From: Micromonospora halophytica
GTDB taxonomy: Bacteria; Actinomycetota; Actinomycetes; Mycobacteriales; Micromonosporaceae
Direction: 5' to 3'
Length of the DNA stretch: 64,000 bases
NCBI RefSeq assembly: GCF_900090245.1
Contig: NZ_FMDN01000020.1
Span: 1-64,000, forward strand
Positions 7,162 through 15,797 of the stretch are shown piece after piece. Numbering within the stretch: the stretch's first letter is position 1; every line of letters begins with the position of its first letter. The notes beneath the pieces were generated by a model, which did no database searches, had not been told where the DNA came from, and saw only the letters and a program-made list of their open reading frames with translations. The translations under genes were made by a program, and so were the position numbers.

Positions 7162-8702
7162 GCCGTCCCTCCCCCTCGTGGCGCCTTGCCGACCGGCCGC
7201 TGCGGCGCGGCTCCGGTCGGCGGACGGCCCGGCGCGGCCGGGTCGGCGGTGCGCAGCGGCACGGCCGCGACCCCGGTCGCCCCCTCGGGGGTGTCCGGGC
7301 GCTGCGGCACGGCGGCCCGGCCGAAGCCCCGGGTACGCCACGGCGTCAGCGGCGCCGGCCGGGACATGCTGGACGGGCCGAGCGAGGCCCGGTTGACCGG
7401 CCCGGCGACCGCGGCGAGCCCGGCCCCGACGGCGAAGAAGATCACCGACAGGTTCGGGTCGATGTAGGCGTAGACGGGGATCACCACCAGCGCGATCACC
7501 GGGACGGTGCTCAGCCAGTGCCCGGCCGGCGAGACCGCGGCGGCCAGCCGCCGGGCCACCAGGACCAGCCAGGACAGGAAGAGCACCAGCGCCGGGATGC
7601 CGTGGCTGTAGAGGATCTGCCAGATCAGCCCCTGGGTGCCCAGCGGCTCCTCCGCGAGGGTGGTGTCCACGCTCTTGGGCGCGCCGTAGCCGAGCAGCGG
7701 CGAGCGCTCCACCGCCTGCCAGGTGCGCAGGTACAGGTCCATCCGGTCGACGTTGGTGTCGGTGGTGCTGACCCGGGCGTCGATCATCTCCTGCACCGGG
7801 ACGACCAGGCTGACGATCCAGACCAGCACCACCAGCCCGGCGATCGAGACGATCAGCCGGGCGTTGCCGCGCACGAGCGCCCGCAGGCCCAGGTAGAGCA
7901 GGCCGGCGCCGAGACCGATGAACATGCCCCGGTTGAGCGTCATGAACGCCGGCACCACCGACAGCGGCAGCGACACCCACAGCGCCACCCGGAACCGCCC
8001 GGTGCGCACCGAGGTCAGGTACGCCAGCACGCACGGCACCAGCAGCGCGTACGCCGTGCCCCAGTTGTTGGTGTACGGGTACGGCGCGGCGGTGCGGTAG
8101 ATCGGCGCCCGGGACACCGGGTTGAACTCGTTGGCGCGGACGTGGGTCAGCGCCTGGATGTACCGCTCACCGGCGATGCCGCCCGGCAGCGCCATCTCCA
8201 CCGGCGTGGTCAGCGCGAAGGTGGGCGCCAGCACGGCCAGCCAGCCCAGCGCCACGACACCCAGCCAGTACCAGCCGAGTGGGCGCAGCACCCGCTCCCA
8301 GGAGGTGCCCTCCCGGACCAGGGTGTAGACGTACACGCAGACCACCAGAGCGGTCACCAGGAAGCCGTAGCGCAGCCCGAAGGTGAAGTACGCGGTGACC
8401 CGGTCCAGCCGGGTGGCGCTGAGCAGCACCAGGACGAGGAACACCAGCCAGCAGGCGGCGCCGGCGGGCAGTGGCACCCGGCCTCGGGCGACCAGCAGGG
8501 CGAGCAGGACGACGCCGAGCACCGACCAGCCGAGGTAGAACGCGCCCAGCGCCCACCAGAGCGGCACCAGCGCGAACATGACCGTCAGCGGCCAGACCGG
8601 CAGCGGTGGCGGCCCCGGCGTGCGCCGCGCCGGGCCGCCGGAGGTCGGCGCGGTGCTCCCGGGTGTCGGCGGCGCAGCGGTCCCGGGCCGTCGGTCAGAC
8701 AC
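7158..8702 (-). CDS. O-antigen ligase/polymerase family protein (Wzy-like)
   Basis: A 514-residue integral membrane protein with about 10-12 helices. A large extracytoplasmic loop (about residues 150-210, around NEFNPVSRAPIYRTAAPYPY) is followed by the PF04932-type core (GMFIGLGAGLLYLGLRALV, and LLGYGAPKSVDTT in the later loop). Proteins of this type polymerise lipid-linked repeats or ligate glycans. The Pro-rich N terminus and the long basic, Pro-rich C-terminal tail are cytoplasmic. The GTG start overlaps the GT2 gene by 8 bp and the stop overlaps the flippase by 4 bp. Confidence 0.85.
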   Translation of the reverse strand: MSDRRPGTAAPPTPGSTAPTSGGPARRTPGPPPLPVWPLTVMFALVPLWWALGAFYLGWSVLGVVLLALLVARGRVPLPAGAACWLVFLVLVLLSATRLDRVTAYFTFGLRYGFLVTALVVCVYVYTLVREGTSWERVLRPLGWYWLGVVALGWLAVLAPTFALTTPVEMALPGGIAGERYIQALTHVRANEFNPVSRAPIYRTAAPYPYTNNWGTAYALLVPCVLAYLTSVRTGRFRVALWVSLPLSVVPAFMTLNRGMFIGLGAGLLYLGLRALVRGNARLIVSIAGLVVLVWIVSLVVPVQEMIDARVSTTDTNVDRMDLYLRTWQAVERSPLLGYGAPKSVDTTLAEEPLGTQGLIWQILYSHGIPALVLFLSWLVLVARRLAAAVSPAGHWLSTVPVIALVVIPVYAYIDPNLSVIFFAVGAGLAAVAGPVNRASLGPSSMSRPAPLTPWRTRGFGRAAVPQRPDTPEGATGVAAVPLRTADPAAPGRPPTGAAPQRPVGKAPRGGGTA

Positions 8703-9639
8703 CCCGCCCCGTCCGCTGGGCCAGTCGGAGCACCCGCTCCCCGGAGAGCAGCCCGAGCACCACGGGCACGGTCACCAGCACCCGCTTCTCGCGCGGGTTC
8801 AGCCGCAGTACCCGGCCCAGCTCCCGCACCGCCTCCCGGCGCCGTCGTCCGGAGGCGAGCGCGAAGGCGATCTGCCCGTGCAGCCGGGCCAGGCCGGTAC
8901 GGCTGCCCGCCAGCTCGGGATGCTTGTCGAGGAGGTAGCGGGTGGCCTCGACGATCATGGCCCAGCGGCCGAAGAAGAAGGAGCCGCCGTGCCAGTCCAC
9001 CACCACCAGCACCTCCGGCACGATCACCACCGGGCCGTGCGCGGCGATGCGCAACAGCCACTCGTAGTCCTCGCCGTAGCCGCCGGGCAGTTCCTCGTCG
9101 ACCGGGCCGACGGCCTCCCAGGTGGACCGTCGGATCAGGATGGTGCTGGAGTGCACCTCCATGATCCGGTCCTCGACGAAGTCCGCCAGGGTCACCTCGG
9201 CGGCGTCGAGGCGGCGCTCCTTGGCGATGCCCGGGCCCGCCAGCCGGATGCCGCAGCTCGCGGCGGCCGCGTCGGGCCGGTCGGCGAGCAGTTCCACCTG
9301 GCGGCGCAGCTTGGCCGGCAGCCAGAAGTCGTCGTCGTCGCAGAAGGCGATCAGGTCGTGCGAGGCGGTGTCCATGCCGGTGTTCCGGCCACCCGGCAGG
9401 CCCCGGGAGTGGGTGTTGTTGACGTAGCGCAGCGTGCGACCGTCCGGCACGGGCAGGTCGAGCGGGCGGATGTCGGTGTGGTCGTACACGACCACGCACT
9501 CGACCGGGCCGGGATGGTCCTGGTCGAGCACCGCCCGCACGGCCCGTTCCAGCAGCCCCGGACGGTCCCGGGTGGCCACCACCACGGTCACCGGCGGGTA
9601 CGCCGAGGCGTCGCCCGCCGGCTGATCGCGGTCAGTCAC
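8695..9639 (-). CDS. Family 2 glycosyltransferase
   Basis: A 314-residue GT-A fold glycosyltransferase. The nucleotide-binding start is VTVVVATRDRPGLLERAV, with GLPGGRNTGMDTASHDLIAF in the middle. The metal-binding acidic motif is CDDDDFW (residues 100-106). A catalytic-base region, PGGYGEDYEWLLRI (an ED motif), follows. The C-terminal part is basic. It overlaps both neighbours by 8 bp, so it is co-translated with the co-polymerase and polymerase genes. It is the only clear GT2 of the cluster; donor sugar and acceptor are unknown. Confidence 0.88.
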   Translation of the reverse strand: MTDRDQPAGDASAYPPVTVVVATRDRPGLLERAVRAVLDQDHPGPVECVVVYDHTDIRPLDLPVPDGRTLRYVNNTHSRGLPGGRNTGMDTASHDLIAFCDDDDFWLPAKLRRQVELLADRPDAAAASCGIRLAGPGIAKERRLDAAEVTLADFVEDRIMEVHSSTILIRRSTWEAVGPVDEELPGGYGEDYEWLLRIAAHGPVVIVPEVLVVVDWHGGSFFFGRWAMIVEATRYLLDKHPELAGSRTGLARLHGQIAFALASGRRRREAVRELGRVLRLNPREKRVLVTVPVVLGLLSGERVLRLAQRTGRGV

Positions 9640-11296
9640 GTCCCTCTCCCGTCACCACGAACCCGAACGGCTCCACCCCGACCGACCGCAGCCGCTCCAC
9701 CAGTTGCTGGAGCTGGCCGGTGCGGGTCCGGTCCCGGGCCGCGACCAGCACCGCCCGGCCCTCCCGGGCGGCCCGGACCCCCCGCTCGTCGTGCAGCGCG
9801 GGCGGGGCGTCGAGCACGGTGAGACCGTCCCCGGGCCCGGCGTCGAGGTCGACGAGACGTACCCGGCCGGGGCCGATCCGCAACTCCTGCCCGTCGGCCG
9901 CGCTGCCGGCGGCCGGGGTGGGCCGGGGCGTCGTCGGGATGACCTCCGTCCTGTCGTCGGTCGTGGTGGACCGGTACACCGCGCCGTTCTTCGCCTCCGC
10001 GGTGGGGAACGGCCGGGGCTTGCGGACGGCGGGGATCACCATGGTGTCCTCCGGGCCCCCGCCGGCAGCCGGCGTGGGGGCCGGGGCCGGCGTGGCCGCC
10101 GGCACCGAGGTGGTCGCGGGCACCGGACGGGGTCGCGGCAGTTTCGTCCGGGCCGGCTCCACCGGTGGGTTGCGGCGCTGCGCGTCCAGCATCAGCGGCC
10201 GGATCCGGTCCAGGCTCTCCGGGGTGACCCCGAGCCGCACCTCGTGACCGGCGGCGGCGAGCACCACGGCCAGGCCGGCGGTGACCTGCTCGCGCCCCTC
10301 GTCGGCCGCCGAGGAGAGCACCACCAGCGGGGTGCGTTGCGGCCCGTCCACCCACCGGCCGAGGGCGAGCGCCAGGTAGCGCAGGTCGGCCTCGTCGGGC
10401 TGACCGGACCGGTCCCGGCGGACCGTGCCGAGCAGCGGCGCGCCGATCGCGCTCGCGGCCTCGGCGGCGGTGCGCACCCGGCGGTCCAGCGACTCCCGGA
10501 CGAAGGCCACCAGGCCGCCCAGGAGCAGGCCGCCGAGCAGGCCGGCGATGAGGATCAGCGGCGCGGCGTCCCGGCTGGAGGGCACCGGGGCACGCGCGGC
10601 GCTGGTCACCGAGCCCGGGCTCAGGTCGGCGGAGGCCACCTTGGACCGCTGCTCGGCCAGCGTGGCCAGCTGGTCGTTGAGCGCCCGGAGCTGGTCCAGC
10701 AGGGCGCTGGTGCGCGGCGACGGATTGCTCGACGGCTGGTTGGCCGGCAGGGACTTCTGCGTGGTGGTGCGCTGGGCGGTGACCACGGCGATCGTCTCGT
10801 CGTACGACTTGAGCACCGCCGCACGTTGGTTCTCGTAGATCCCCCGGCGCTGTTCGAGGTATCCCTCGGCCGCCCCGTTCGCGCCGTCGACCGCCTCCTG
10901 CTCGGTGCGACCCGAGTAGTTGAAACGCATCACCTGGCCGCCCACCGGTGTCTCCACCTCCAGGGCGTCGGCCACGTCCTCGGGATCCCGTCGGGTGATG
11001 CCGGCGACCTTGTCGATCACCTCGTTGCTGGTGGCGATGCCGCTCTCGGCGGTCATGTTCACCGCCCGGTCGGCGCCGACGGACGCCACCGAGAACGGGT
11101 CGGTGACCACCGGCCGGACCACCACGGCCGTGGTCGCGGTGTACGTCGCGGGCAGGACGAACAGGTAGCCGAGCACGGCCAGCAGCACCAGCGTCGCGGT
11201 GGCGAGCACCATCCGCCACCGCCGCACCGGTATGCGGGCCAGCTCGACGAGGCCGACCGGGCGTTGCCGGGCGGGAGCGACGTCGGTCACGTCCAT
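9632..11296 (-). CDS. Wzz-type polysaccharide co-polymerase with a degenerate kinase-like domain
   Basis: 554 residues. TM1 spans about 29-49, an extracytoplasmic coiled-coil region follows, and TM2 spans about 240-262 (LILIAGLLGGLLLGGLVAF). This is the arrangement of chain-length determinants (PF02706). The cytoplasmic C-terminal part resembles a BY-kinase, but where Walker A is expected it reads SSAADEGREQVTAGLAVVLA. GREQ replaces GKT/S, and there is no Tyr-rich tail. A Pro/Ala-rich linker (about 380-450) splits this domain, and a Walker B-like LTVLDAPPAL is partly preserved. It probably controls chain length without kinase activity, or recruits a partner kinase. It is upstream of, and overlaps, the GT2 gene. 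Confidence 0.82.
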   Translation of the reverse strand: MDVTDVAPARQRPVGLVELARIPVRRWRMVLATATLVLLAVLGYLFVLPATYTATTAVVVRPVVTDPFSVASVGADRAVNMTAESGIATSNEVIDKVAGITRRDPEDVADALEVETPVGGQVMRFNYSGRTEQEAVDGANGAAEGYLEQRRGIYENQRAAVLKSYDETIAVVTAQRTTTQKSLPANQPSSNPSPRTSALLDQLRALNDQLATLAEQRSKVASADLSPGSVTSAARAPVPSSRDAAPLILIAGLLGGLLLGGLVAFVRESLDRRVRTAAEAASAIGAPLLGTVRRDRSGQPDEADLRYLALALGRWVDGPQRTPLVVLSSAADEGREQVTAGLAVVLAAAGHEVRLGVTPESLDRIRPLMLDAQRRNPPVEPARTKLPRPRPVPATTSVPAATPAPAPTPAAGGGPEDTMVIPAVRKPRPFPTAEAKNGAVYRSTTTDDRTEVIPTTPRPTPAAGSAADGQELRIGPGRVRLVDLDAGPGDGLTVLDAPPALHDERGVRAAREGRAVLVAARDRTRTGQLQQLVERLRSVGVEPFGFVVTGEGRD

Positions 11297-11352
11297 CAGT
11301 CAGTCCTTGCGCGATGAGGGGTGGGCGGCCGACCGGGCCGGGCGAGGGGGCG

Positions 11353-11417
11353 CGGGGGCCGGTGGTCGTCTCATTGTCGCCGACCGTTCACCGATGGTCG
11401 ACACGTCCACCGGCCCC
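11353..11417 (-). terminator. Inverted repeat after the beta-propeller gene
   Basis: Perfect 12-bp arms GGGGGCCGGTGG (11353-11364) and CCACCGGCCCCC (11406-11417) lie just past the stop at 11427. The loop is long (41 nt). It may be a terminator or an attenuator before the Wzz-like gene. Confidence 0.45.
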
Positions 11418-11426
11418 CACCCACTG

Positions 11427-13442
11427 TCAGGACCGCCGGTGTTTCGGAACAGGCGCCGGACGTACGCGATCGGTCGACAGGGACGAGGAGCCGGCGAAGA
11501 AGAGCGTCCGGCTGGACCAGTCCACCCCGGCCGAGTCCGGCGCGACCAGCACCGACGCGGCGCCGTCGACGGCCGCCTCGTCGAACGGCACGGCCCGCAG
11601 CCCGCCGTCCGTGTGGCCGTACACGATCTTGCCGTTGACCCAGGCCATGCCCCGCACGCTGCCCCAGGCCAGGCCGACGCTCGGCAGCGCGAACTCGGTG
11701 CAGCCGACGATGAACCCGTCCGGTTCCAGGTAGCGGTAGAAGAGCTTGTTGGTGCCGGACCTGGTGTAGTACATCCGACCGTTGAGGTAGAACGCCCCAC
11801 TCATGGTCGCGGGCTTGAACCAGTTGTTGTAGCCGCTGCTGATCCACGGCACGCCCACCGAGCCACCGGAGAAGATCGACACGTTGAGGTAGCTGCCGCT
11901 CGGGGCGGTCGGGTCGGTCTTCGACCAGTAGAGCTTGTTGCCGACCGGGAAGGACGCGCCGGCTGCGGTCAGGTTCGGTTGGGCACTGGCCTCCGGGGTG
12001 CCGAGCGTGGTGCCGTCGAACGGCACCTTGGTGGTCTGCCCGTCACCGGTGCCGACGTAGAGGTGCCCGGAGGCGGCCGACGGGGCGTTGACAGCCGGGA
12101 TCGTCCGACCGCCGGCGAGCGGGAACAGACCCATCCGGCCGTGGTACTCGTTGCCCAGGCCGTCGCTGTCGAAGCCGGCGTAGACACCGGTGCTGCCGCG
12201 CCACAGCTCCCACAGGATCGGGCCCCAGTCGGTGGTACCGGCCGGGGCGCCGGAGCGCGTCGGGTTCCACACCAGCGGCATGCCGTTGACCGGGTCGAGC
12301 GCGCCCAGGCCATACCGGTTGATGGCGCCCGGTCCCGCGGCGTCGTTGGCGTTGGCGTTGTTCAGCCAGCGGAAGTGCCCACCGACGTAGACCACGTTGT
12401 CGGCCGCCTCGATCGAGGTCACCGAGTCGCGGCCGGTGTCGTTGATCCAGGTGGCGTCGATGGCCGCGCCCCGGGTGGCGGTCTCGAACCGGACGATCGT
12501 GTCGCAGTACGCGCCGATGGTCCGGCCGCCGTCCGCGGCGATCACGAAGTAGCTGCCGTCGTCGGAGAAGTCGACGTCGCGGGCGTAGAACGGGAAGCCG
12601 GCGCCGCACTGCGCCACGTACCGCTGGGTGCTCCAGTCGGCGACCTGCGGGGTGCCCTTGAGGTTCTCGACCAGCACCACCTGGTTACGGGACTCGCCGT
12701 TGACCAGGGTGAAGTTGCCGACCGCCACCAGGCTCTCGCCGTTCGGCGCGACAGCGAGACCCCAGACCAGCTCCGAGCTGGACCGGGCGACGCTGGCGTC
12801 GATCTGGAAGGTCTGGTCGATCGCGCCGGTGCTGGCGTTGAGCCGGGCCAGCAACGAGTGCTGGGTGCCGTTGACCCAGTGGAAGGCGCCGGCGATGTAG
12901 AGCTTGTCGCCGACCACGATGGTCCGCCGGACCAGGCCGCCGTCGCTGCGGCCGACCCAGGAGCCGACGGTGGCGCCGGTGATCGGGTCGAGCTGCACCA
13001 GGTTCTTACGGTCCACGCCGTTGACGGTCTTGAAGGCGCCACCGACGATCAGCTTGCCGTCCGGGCTGACGGCCAGGGCGTGCACCGCCCCGTCCAGTGC
13101 CGGGGTGAAGTCGGCCTTCAGCGCCCCGGTCGTCCGGTCGTACGCGAAGAGGTAGTTGCGGCTCGTCCAGCCCGCGGCACCGGCGGCCTTGACCGAGGTG
13201 AAGGCCCCGCCGACGTAGACCGTGGTGCCGATCTCGGCGAAGGCCTTGACGTCACCGTTCTGCGCGTGCGGGGTGTTGTCAGCCGGGTTGGCCGAGGTGA
13301 GGGTCATGGCGACCGGGGTGGGCACCGCGGCCCGGGCGGGCGCGGCGAGCAGGCCGACGGCCAGCACCGGCGCGGCGAGCGCGGCGAGCCACCGCCGCAG
13401 GCCCCCCACCCGGCCCGATCGAGACGACGTTCTGAGCAGCAC
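11427..13442 (-). CDS. Secreted beta-propeller protein (DUF5122/delta-60-like repeats)
   Basis: 671 residues with a Sec signal peptide (LAALAAPVLAVGLLAAPARA, cut about residue 38). The mature part carries recurring VGGAF-type blades: VYVGGAFTSV, LIVGGAFKTVNG, LYIAGAFHWVNG, VAVGNFTLVNG, VYVGGHFRWLNN. This is the pattern of delta-60/DUF5122 propellers. GTG 13442 is chosen because GGGGG lies 6 nt upstream and the signal peptide starts there. An upstream ATG (13505) would add 21 non-signal residues. Its place inside the polysaccharide region suggests a surface or glycan-binding role; no catalytic motif is recognised. Confidence 0.82.
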   Translation of the reverse strand: MLLRTSSRSGRVGGLRRWLAALAAPVLAVGLLAAPARAAVPTPVAMTLTSANPADNTPHAQNGDVKAFAEIGTTVYVGGAFTSVKAAGAAGWTSRNYLFAYDRTTGALKADFTPALDGAVHALAVSPDGKLIVGGAFKTVNGVDRKNLVQLDPITGATVGSWVGRSDGGLVRRTIVVGDKLYIAGAFHWVNGTQHSLLARLNASTGAIDQTFQIDASVARSSSELVWGLAVAPNGESLVAVGNFTLVNGESRNQVVLVENLKGTPQVADWSTQRYVAQCGAGFPFYARDVDFSDDGSYFVIAADGGRTIGAYCDTIVRFETATRGAAIDATWINDTGRDSVTSIEAADNVVYVGGHFRWLNNANANDAAGPGAINRYGLGALDPVNGMPLVWNPTRSGAPAGTTDWGPILWELWRGSTGVYAGFDSDGLGNEYHGRMGLFPLAGGRTIPAVNAPSAASGHLYVGTGDGQTTKVPFDGTTLGTPEASAQPNLTAAGASFPVGNKLYWSKTDPTAPSGSYLNVSIFSGGSVGVPWISSGYNNWFKPATMSGAFYLNGRMYYTRSGTNKLFYRYLEPDGFIVGCTEFALPSVGLAWGSVRGMAWVNGKIVYGHTDGGLRAVPFDEAAVDGAASVLVAPDSAGVDWSSRTLFFAGSSSLSTDRVRPAPVPKHRRS

Positions 13443-13510
13443 TGGCGCCCCCAATGATGAAGTGAGATCGTGCGTAGCTTGCTGCGCCCGGACATTTCGC
13501 ACCATCAACC

Positions 13511-13544
13511 GACCGGACCGCTCGGGCGGCGGCTCGGTCCGGTC
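13511..13544 (-). terminator. Hairpin between the Alg14/13-type gene and the propeller gene
   Basis: Perfect 10-bp arms GACCGGACCG (13511-13520) and CGGTCCGGTC (13535-13544) lie in the 185-bp gap. They could terminate the upstream gene or serve as an operator for the propeller gene; no clear promoter was recognised. Confidence 0.4.
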
Positions 13545-13627
13545 TGTCCGTACGGGTCGCTGTCCGGCGACCCGCGGCGGACGACGTCGCTGATTCGACC
13601 GGTGGACGTGCCGGCCGGGCCGGGCAC

Positions 13628-14569
13628 TCACGCCGCCCACCGGAACGGAGTGAGGGAGCCGGCCGTGCCGACCGTCCACGATGCCGCCTCCGCCAGGTCC
13701 TCGACGGTGACCGCGTCGGCCTCACGGGCCAGCACCAGCCCGCGCCGGTCCAGTTCCCGGGCCATCTCGACCTGGTGGTCGTCGACGTGTTCGGCGTGTG
13801 CCCGACGCCGGGGCACGTAGATCGCACGGTGTCCGGCGCGCATCGCGGCCAGCGCCGAACCCACCCCGGCGTGCGTCACGACGACGTCCGCCTCCCGCAG
13901 GGCCTGCTGCATCTGGGCGTGCGGCACCTGCCGGTGGGCGCCGGTCGGCATCCGGGGGATCTCGGTCGACCCGACCTGCCAGAGGATCTCCGCCTCCGGG
14001 GGCAGCACCTGCACCAGGCGGGCCAGCAGCCGCGGGAAACCGAACCGCTCGTGGGTGCCGAGCGCCACCACGATCCGGGACACCGGCCGGGGTTCGGGAC
14101 GCCGGACGGCGACGTAGCCGTCGAAGATGGAACCACCGTAGCGCCACCGGCCGCCGGCCCAGCCCGGGTACTGGGTGTAGAGCCGGGTACGCGGCACCCG
14201 CGCGACCAGCCGGCCGGTCAGCGAGGGCCCCTCCGTGCGGGTGGCGCTCTCGATGTAGTGGCAGGCCAGGCCGTGCCGGGCAGCCGGCAGGAAGAAGGAG
14301 AGCGCGACGCTGGCGCCGGTGCTGATCACCTGGCGGAACCGGTCGCCGCGCAGCACCTTGCGGGCGGCCAGGAAAACCCGCAGCGCGCCGGCGGCGTCCC
14401 GGGTGGTGGCCGGCGGGACGTGGATGACCTCCTGCCCGTCGAGCAGCGACCGGCTCTGCGGCGAGTCGAACGTCGCCCAGACGCAGTCGTCCTGCACGCC
14501 GAGCCGCGGCGCGAGGTCGTGCAACTCCGCGAGGTGCCCACCGGTGGAGGCGACGAGAAGGGTGGTCAC
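13628..14569 (-). CDS. Glycosyltransferase, fused Alg14-Alg13 type
   Basis: A 313-residue GT-B enzyme. The N-terminal half starts LLVASTGGHLAELHDLAPRL and has VISTGASVALSFFLPAARHG, as in Alg14/EpsF (the membrane-associated acceptor side). The C-terminal half has SRIVVALGTHERFGFPRLL and VVTHAGVGSALAAMRAGHRA, as in Alg13/MurG (the nucleotide-sugar site). In many bacteria the two halves are separate genes. The start is GTG 14569. It likely adds the second sugar to an undecaprenyl-PP-linked sugar in this cluster. Confidence 0.8.
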   Translation of the reverse strand: MTTLLVASTGGHLAELHDLAPRLGVQDDCVWATFDSPQSRSLLDGQEVIHVPPATTRDAAGALRVFLAARKVLRGDRFRQVISTGASVALSFFLPAARHGLACHYIESATRTEGPSLTGRLVARVPRTRLYTQYPGWAGGRWRYGGSIFDGYVAVRRPEPRPVSRIVVALGTHERFGFPRLLARLVQVLPPEAEILWQVGSTEIPRMPTGAHRQVPHAQMQQALREADVVVTHAGVGSALAAMRAGHRAIYVPRRRAHAEHVDDHQVEMARELDRRGLVLAREADAVTVEDLAEAASWTVGTAGSLTPFRWAA

Positions 14570-14647
14570 GTCGTGCCAACTTCCGTGTCGAGGGGTGGTG
14601 GGCCGGTCGCCGCGCGGGAAGGGGTCGCGACGCCGGGCCCGGGGTGT

Positions 14648-15469
14648 TCAGGTGCCGGCGGTGACGCGTTGCGGGGCGTCCCGCTCGGCCGGCGGCCGGA
14701 TCCGGCCCTCGGCGACGAGCAGCGTCAGCGCCGTCACCGCGAACAGCAGGACGGCGAAGACCCAGCCGCCGATCACGTCGGTGAACCAGTGCTTCTCGGT
14801 GTAGACGCGGGTGTAGCCCTCCAGGCTGACCAGCGTCACCACCACCGTCATCAGGGCCACCCGGACGCCGCGCGGCACACGCCAGGTCAGCATGGCCAGC
14901 ACGGCGATGGTGCCGAAGGTCATCATGATCCGGGCGCACCCGCCGGACGGATAGGTGCCCAGGTCGGTCGGCGGGTGCCCCCGGTCGACCATGGTGGCCA
15001 GGACCGCCTGGACGTACTGCTCCACCACGAACTGCAGGGGCAGCACGACCAGCGGGACCCACCAGCGCCGGCGGCGCCAGAGCACGGCGAAGACCACTGC
15101 CGCGACCACGGTGACCCACATGAGCGGGTACCGGTCGCCGAGGGCGGTGTAGAAGAAGTTGAGGTCCGCCCAGGTGTCGACCCGGCGGGCGTGCACGTAG
15201 TCGAAGACCGGATGGTCGACGTGCGGTTCGAGGCGGGCCAGCGCCTCGCCGAGGGGCCAGCAGATCGCCACCACCGCGGCGCAGCCGGCGAGCAGCACGA
15301 CCAGCGCCGCGCCGACCCGGCCGAACGCGGCGGTGAGCCCGGCGACGGCGACCCGGAGACGCTGCGCCGCCCGGCCGGCGCGGACGCCGGGCATCCGACG
15401 GGCGAGCGCCGGCACCAGCACGACGGGCAGCAGCACCGACAGCGCCCCGAGCGCGTAGATGAGGATCAT
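14648..15469 (-). CDS. PAP2-family membrane phosphatase with altered motif
   Basis: A 273-residue membrane protein with about 6 helices. The PAP2 motifs are recognisable but degenerate. DRGHPP (162-167) stands for the first motif. PSGG (174-177) stands where PSGH is expected. TRVYTEKHWFTD (220-231) fits SR-x5-H-x3-D with the nucleophilic His227 and Asp231 present. It probably acts on polyprenyl or lipid phosphates. In this cluster it could recycle undecaprenyl diphosphate, but the missing motif-2 His leaves activity open. ATG 15469 starts directly at the first helix. Confidence 0.75.
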   Translation of the reverse strand: MILIYALGALSVLLPVVLVPALARRMPGVRAGRAAQRLRVAVAGLTAAFGRVGAALVVLLAGCAAVVAICWPLGEALARLEPHVDHPVFDYVHARRVDTWADLNFFYTALGDRYPLMWVTVVAAVVFAVLWRRRRWWVPLVVLPLQFVVEQYVQAVLATMVDRGHPPTDLGTYPSGGCARIMMTFGTIAVLAMLTWRVPRGVRVALMTVVVTLVSLEGYTRVYTEKHWFTDVIGGWVFAVLLFAVTALTLLVAEGRIRPPAERDAPQRVTAGT

Positions 15470-15797
15470 CGGCGGTCACCGCCGCCGGGCGGGCCGGCGC
15501 ACGCGCCGACGTCCCTCCGCCGGGCGGCCCCTCGCCCGGCGATGTGTGCCGATGTCATCGGTCTCCCTGCCATGCCGGCCGACGGCCGGACCTCCCCATG
15601 CCCCGGAGCCCGGTGACGCCCCCACGTCGTCCGGACAGGACCGACCACACCGCGCCCCCGGCGGATGGTGATCGAGTGGTGCCACACTAGTGGACCGCGC
15701 CGGGCGAACGGTAGCGACGATGTCGCCCCTGCGGCTTTTCCGCGTTTTTCCCGTCGCCGACCGGACAGTGCGTCCTGGGCACCGGGACGCACCGTGC
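15470..15797. other. 328-bp gap between the PAP2 and kinase genes
   Basis: No credible gene was found. It holds the hairpin at 15768-15792, a short GCGAC-GAT-GTCGC dyad near 15713-15726, an AT-containing patch (TTTTCCGCGTTTTTC near 15736-15750) and a TAGTGT on the minus strand near 15685-15692. The TAGTGT could be a -10 for the PAP2 gene, but no matching -35 is evident. Confidence 0.5.
15768..15792 (-). terminator. Hairpin after the APH-like kinase gene
   Basis: Perfect 8-bp arms GTGCGTCC (15768-15775) and GGACGCAC (15785-15792) with a 9-nt loop lie directly downstream of the stop at 15798. Confidence 0.6.
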
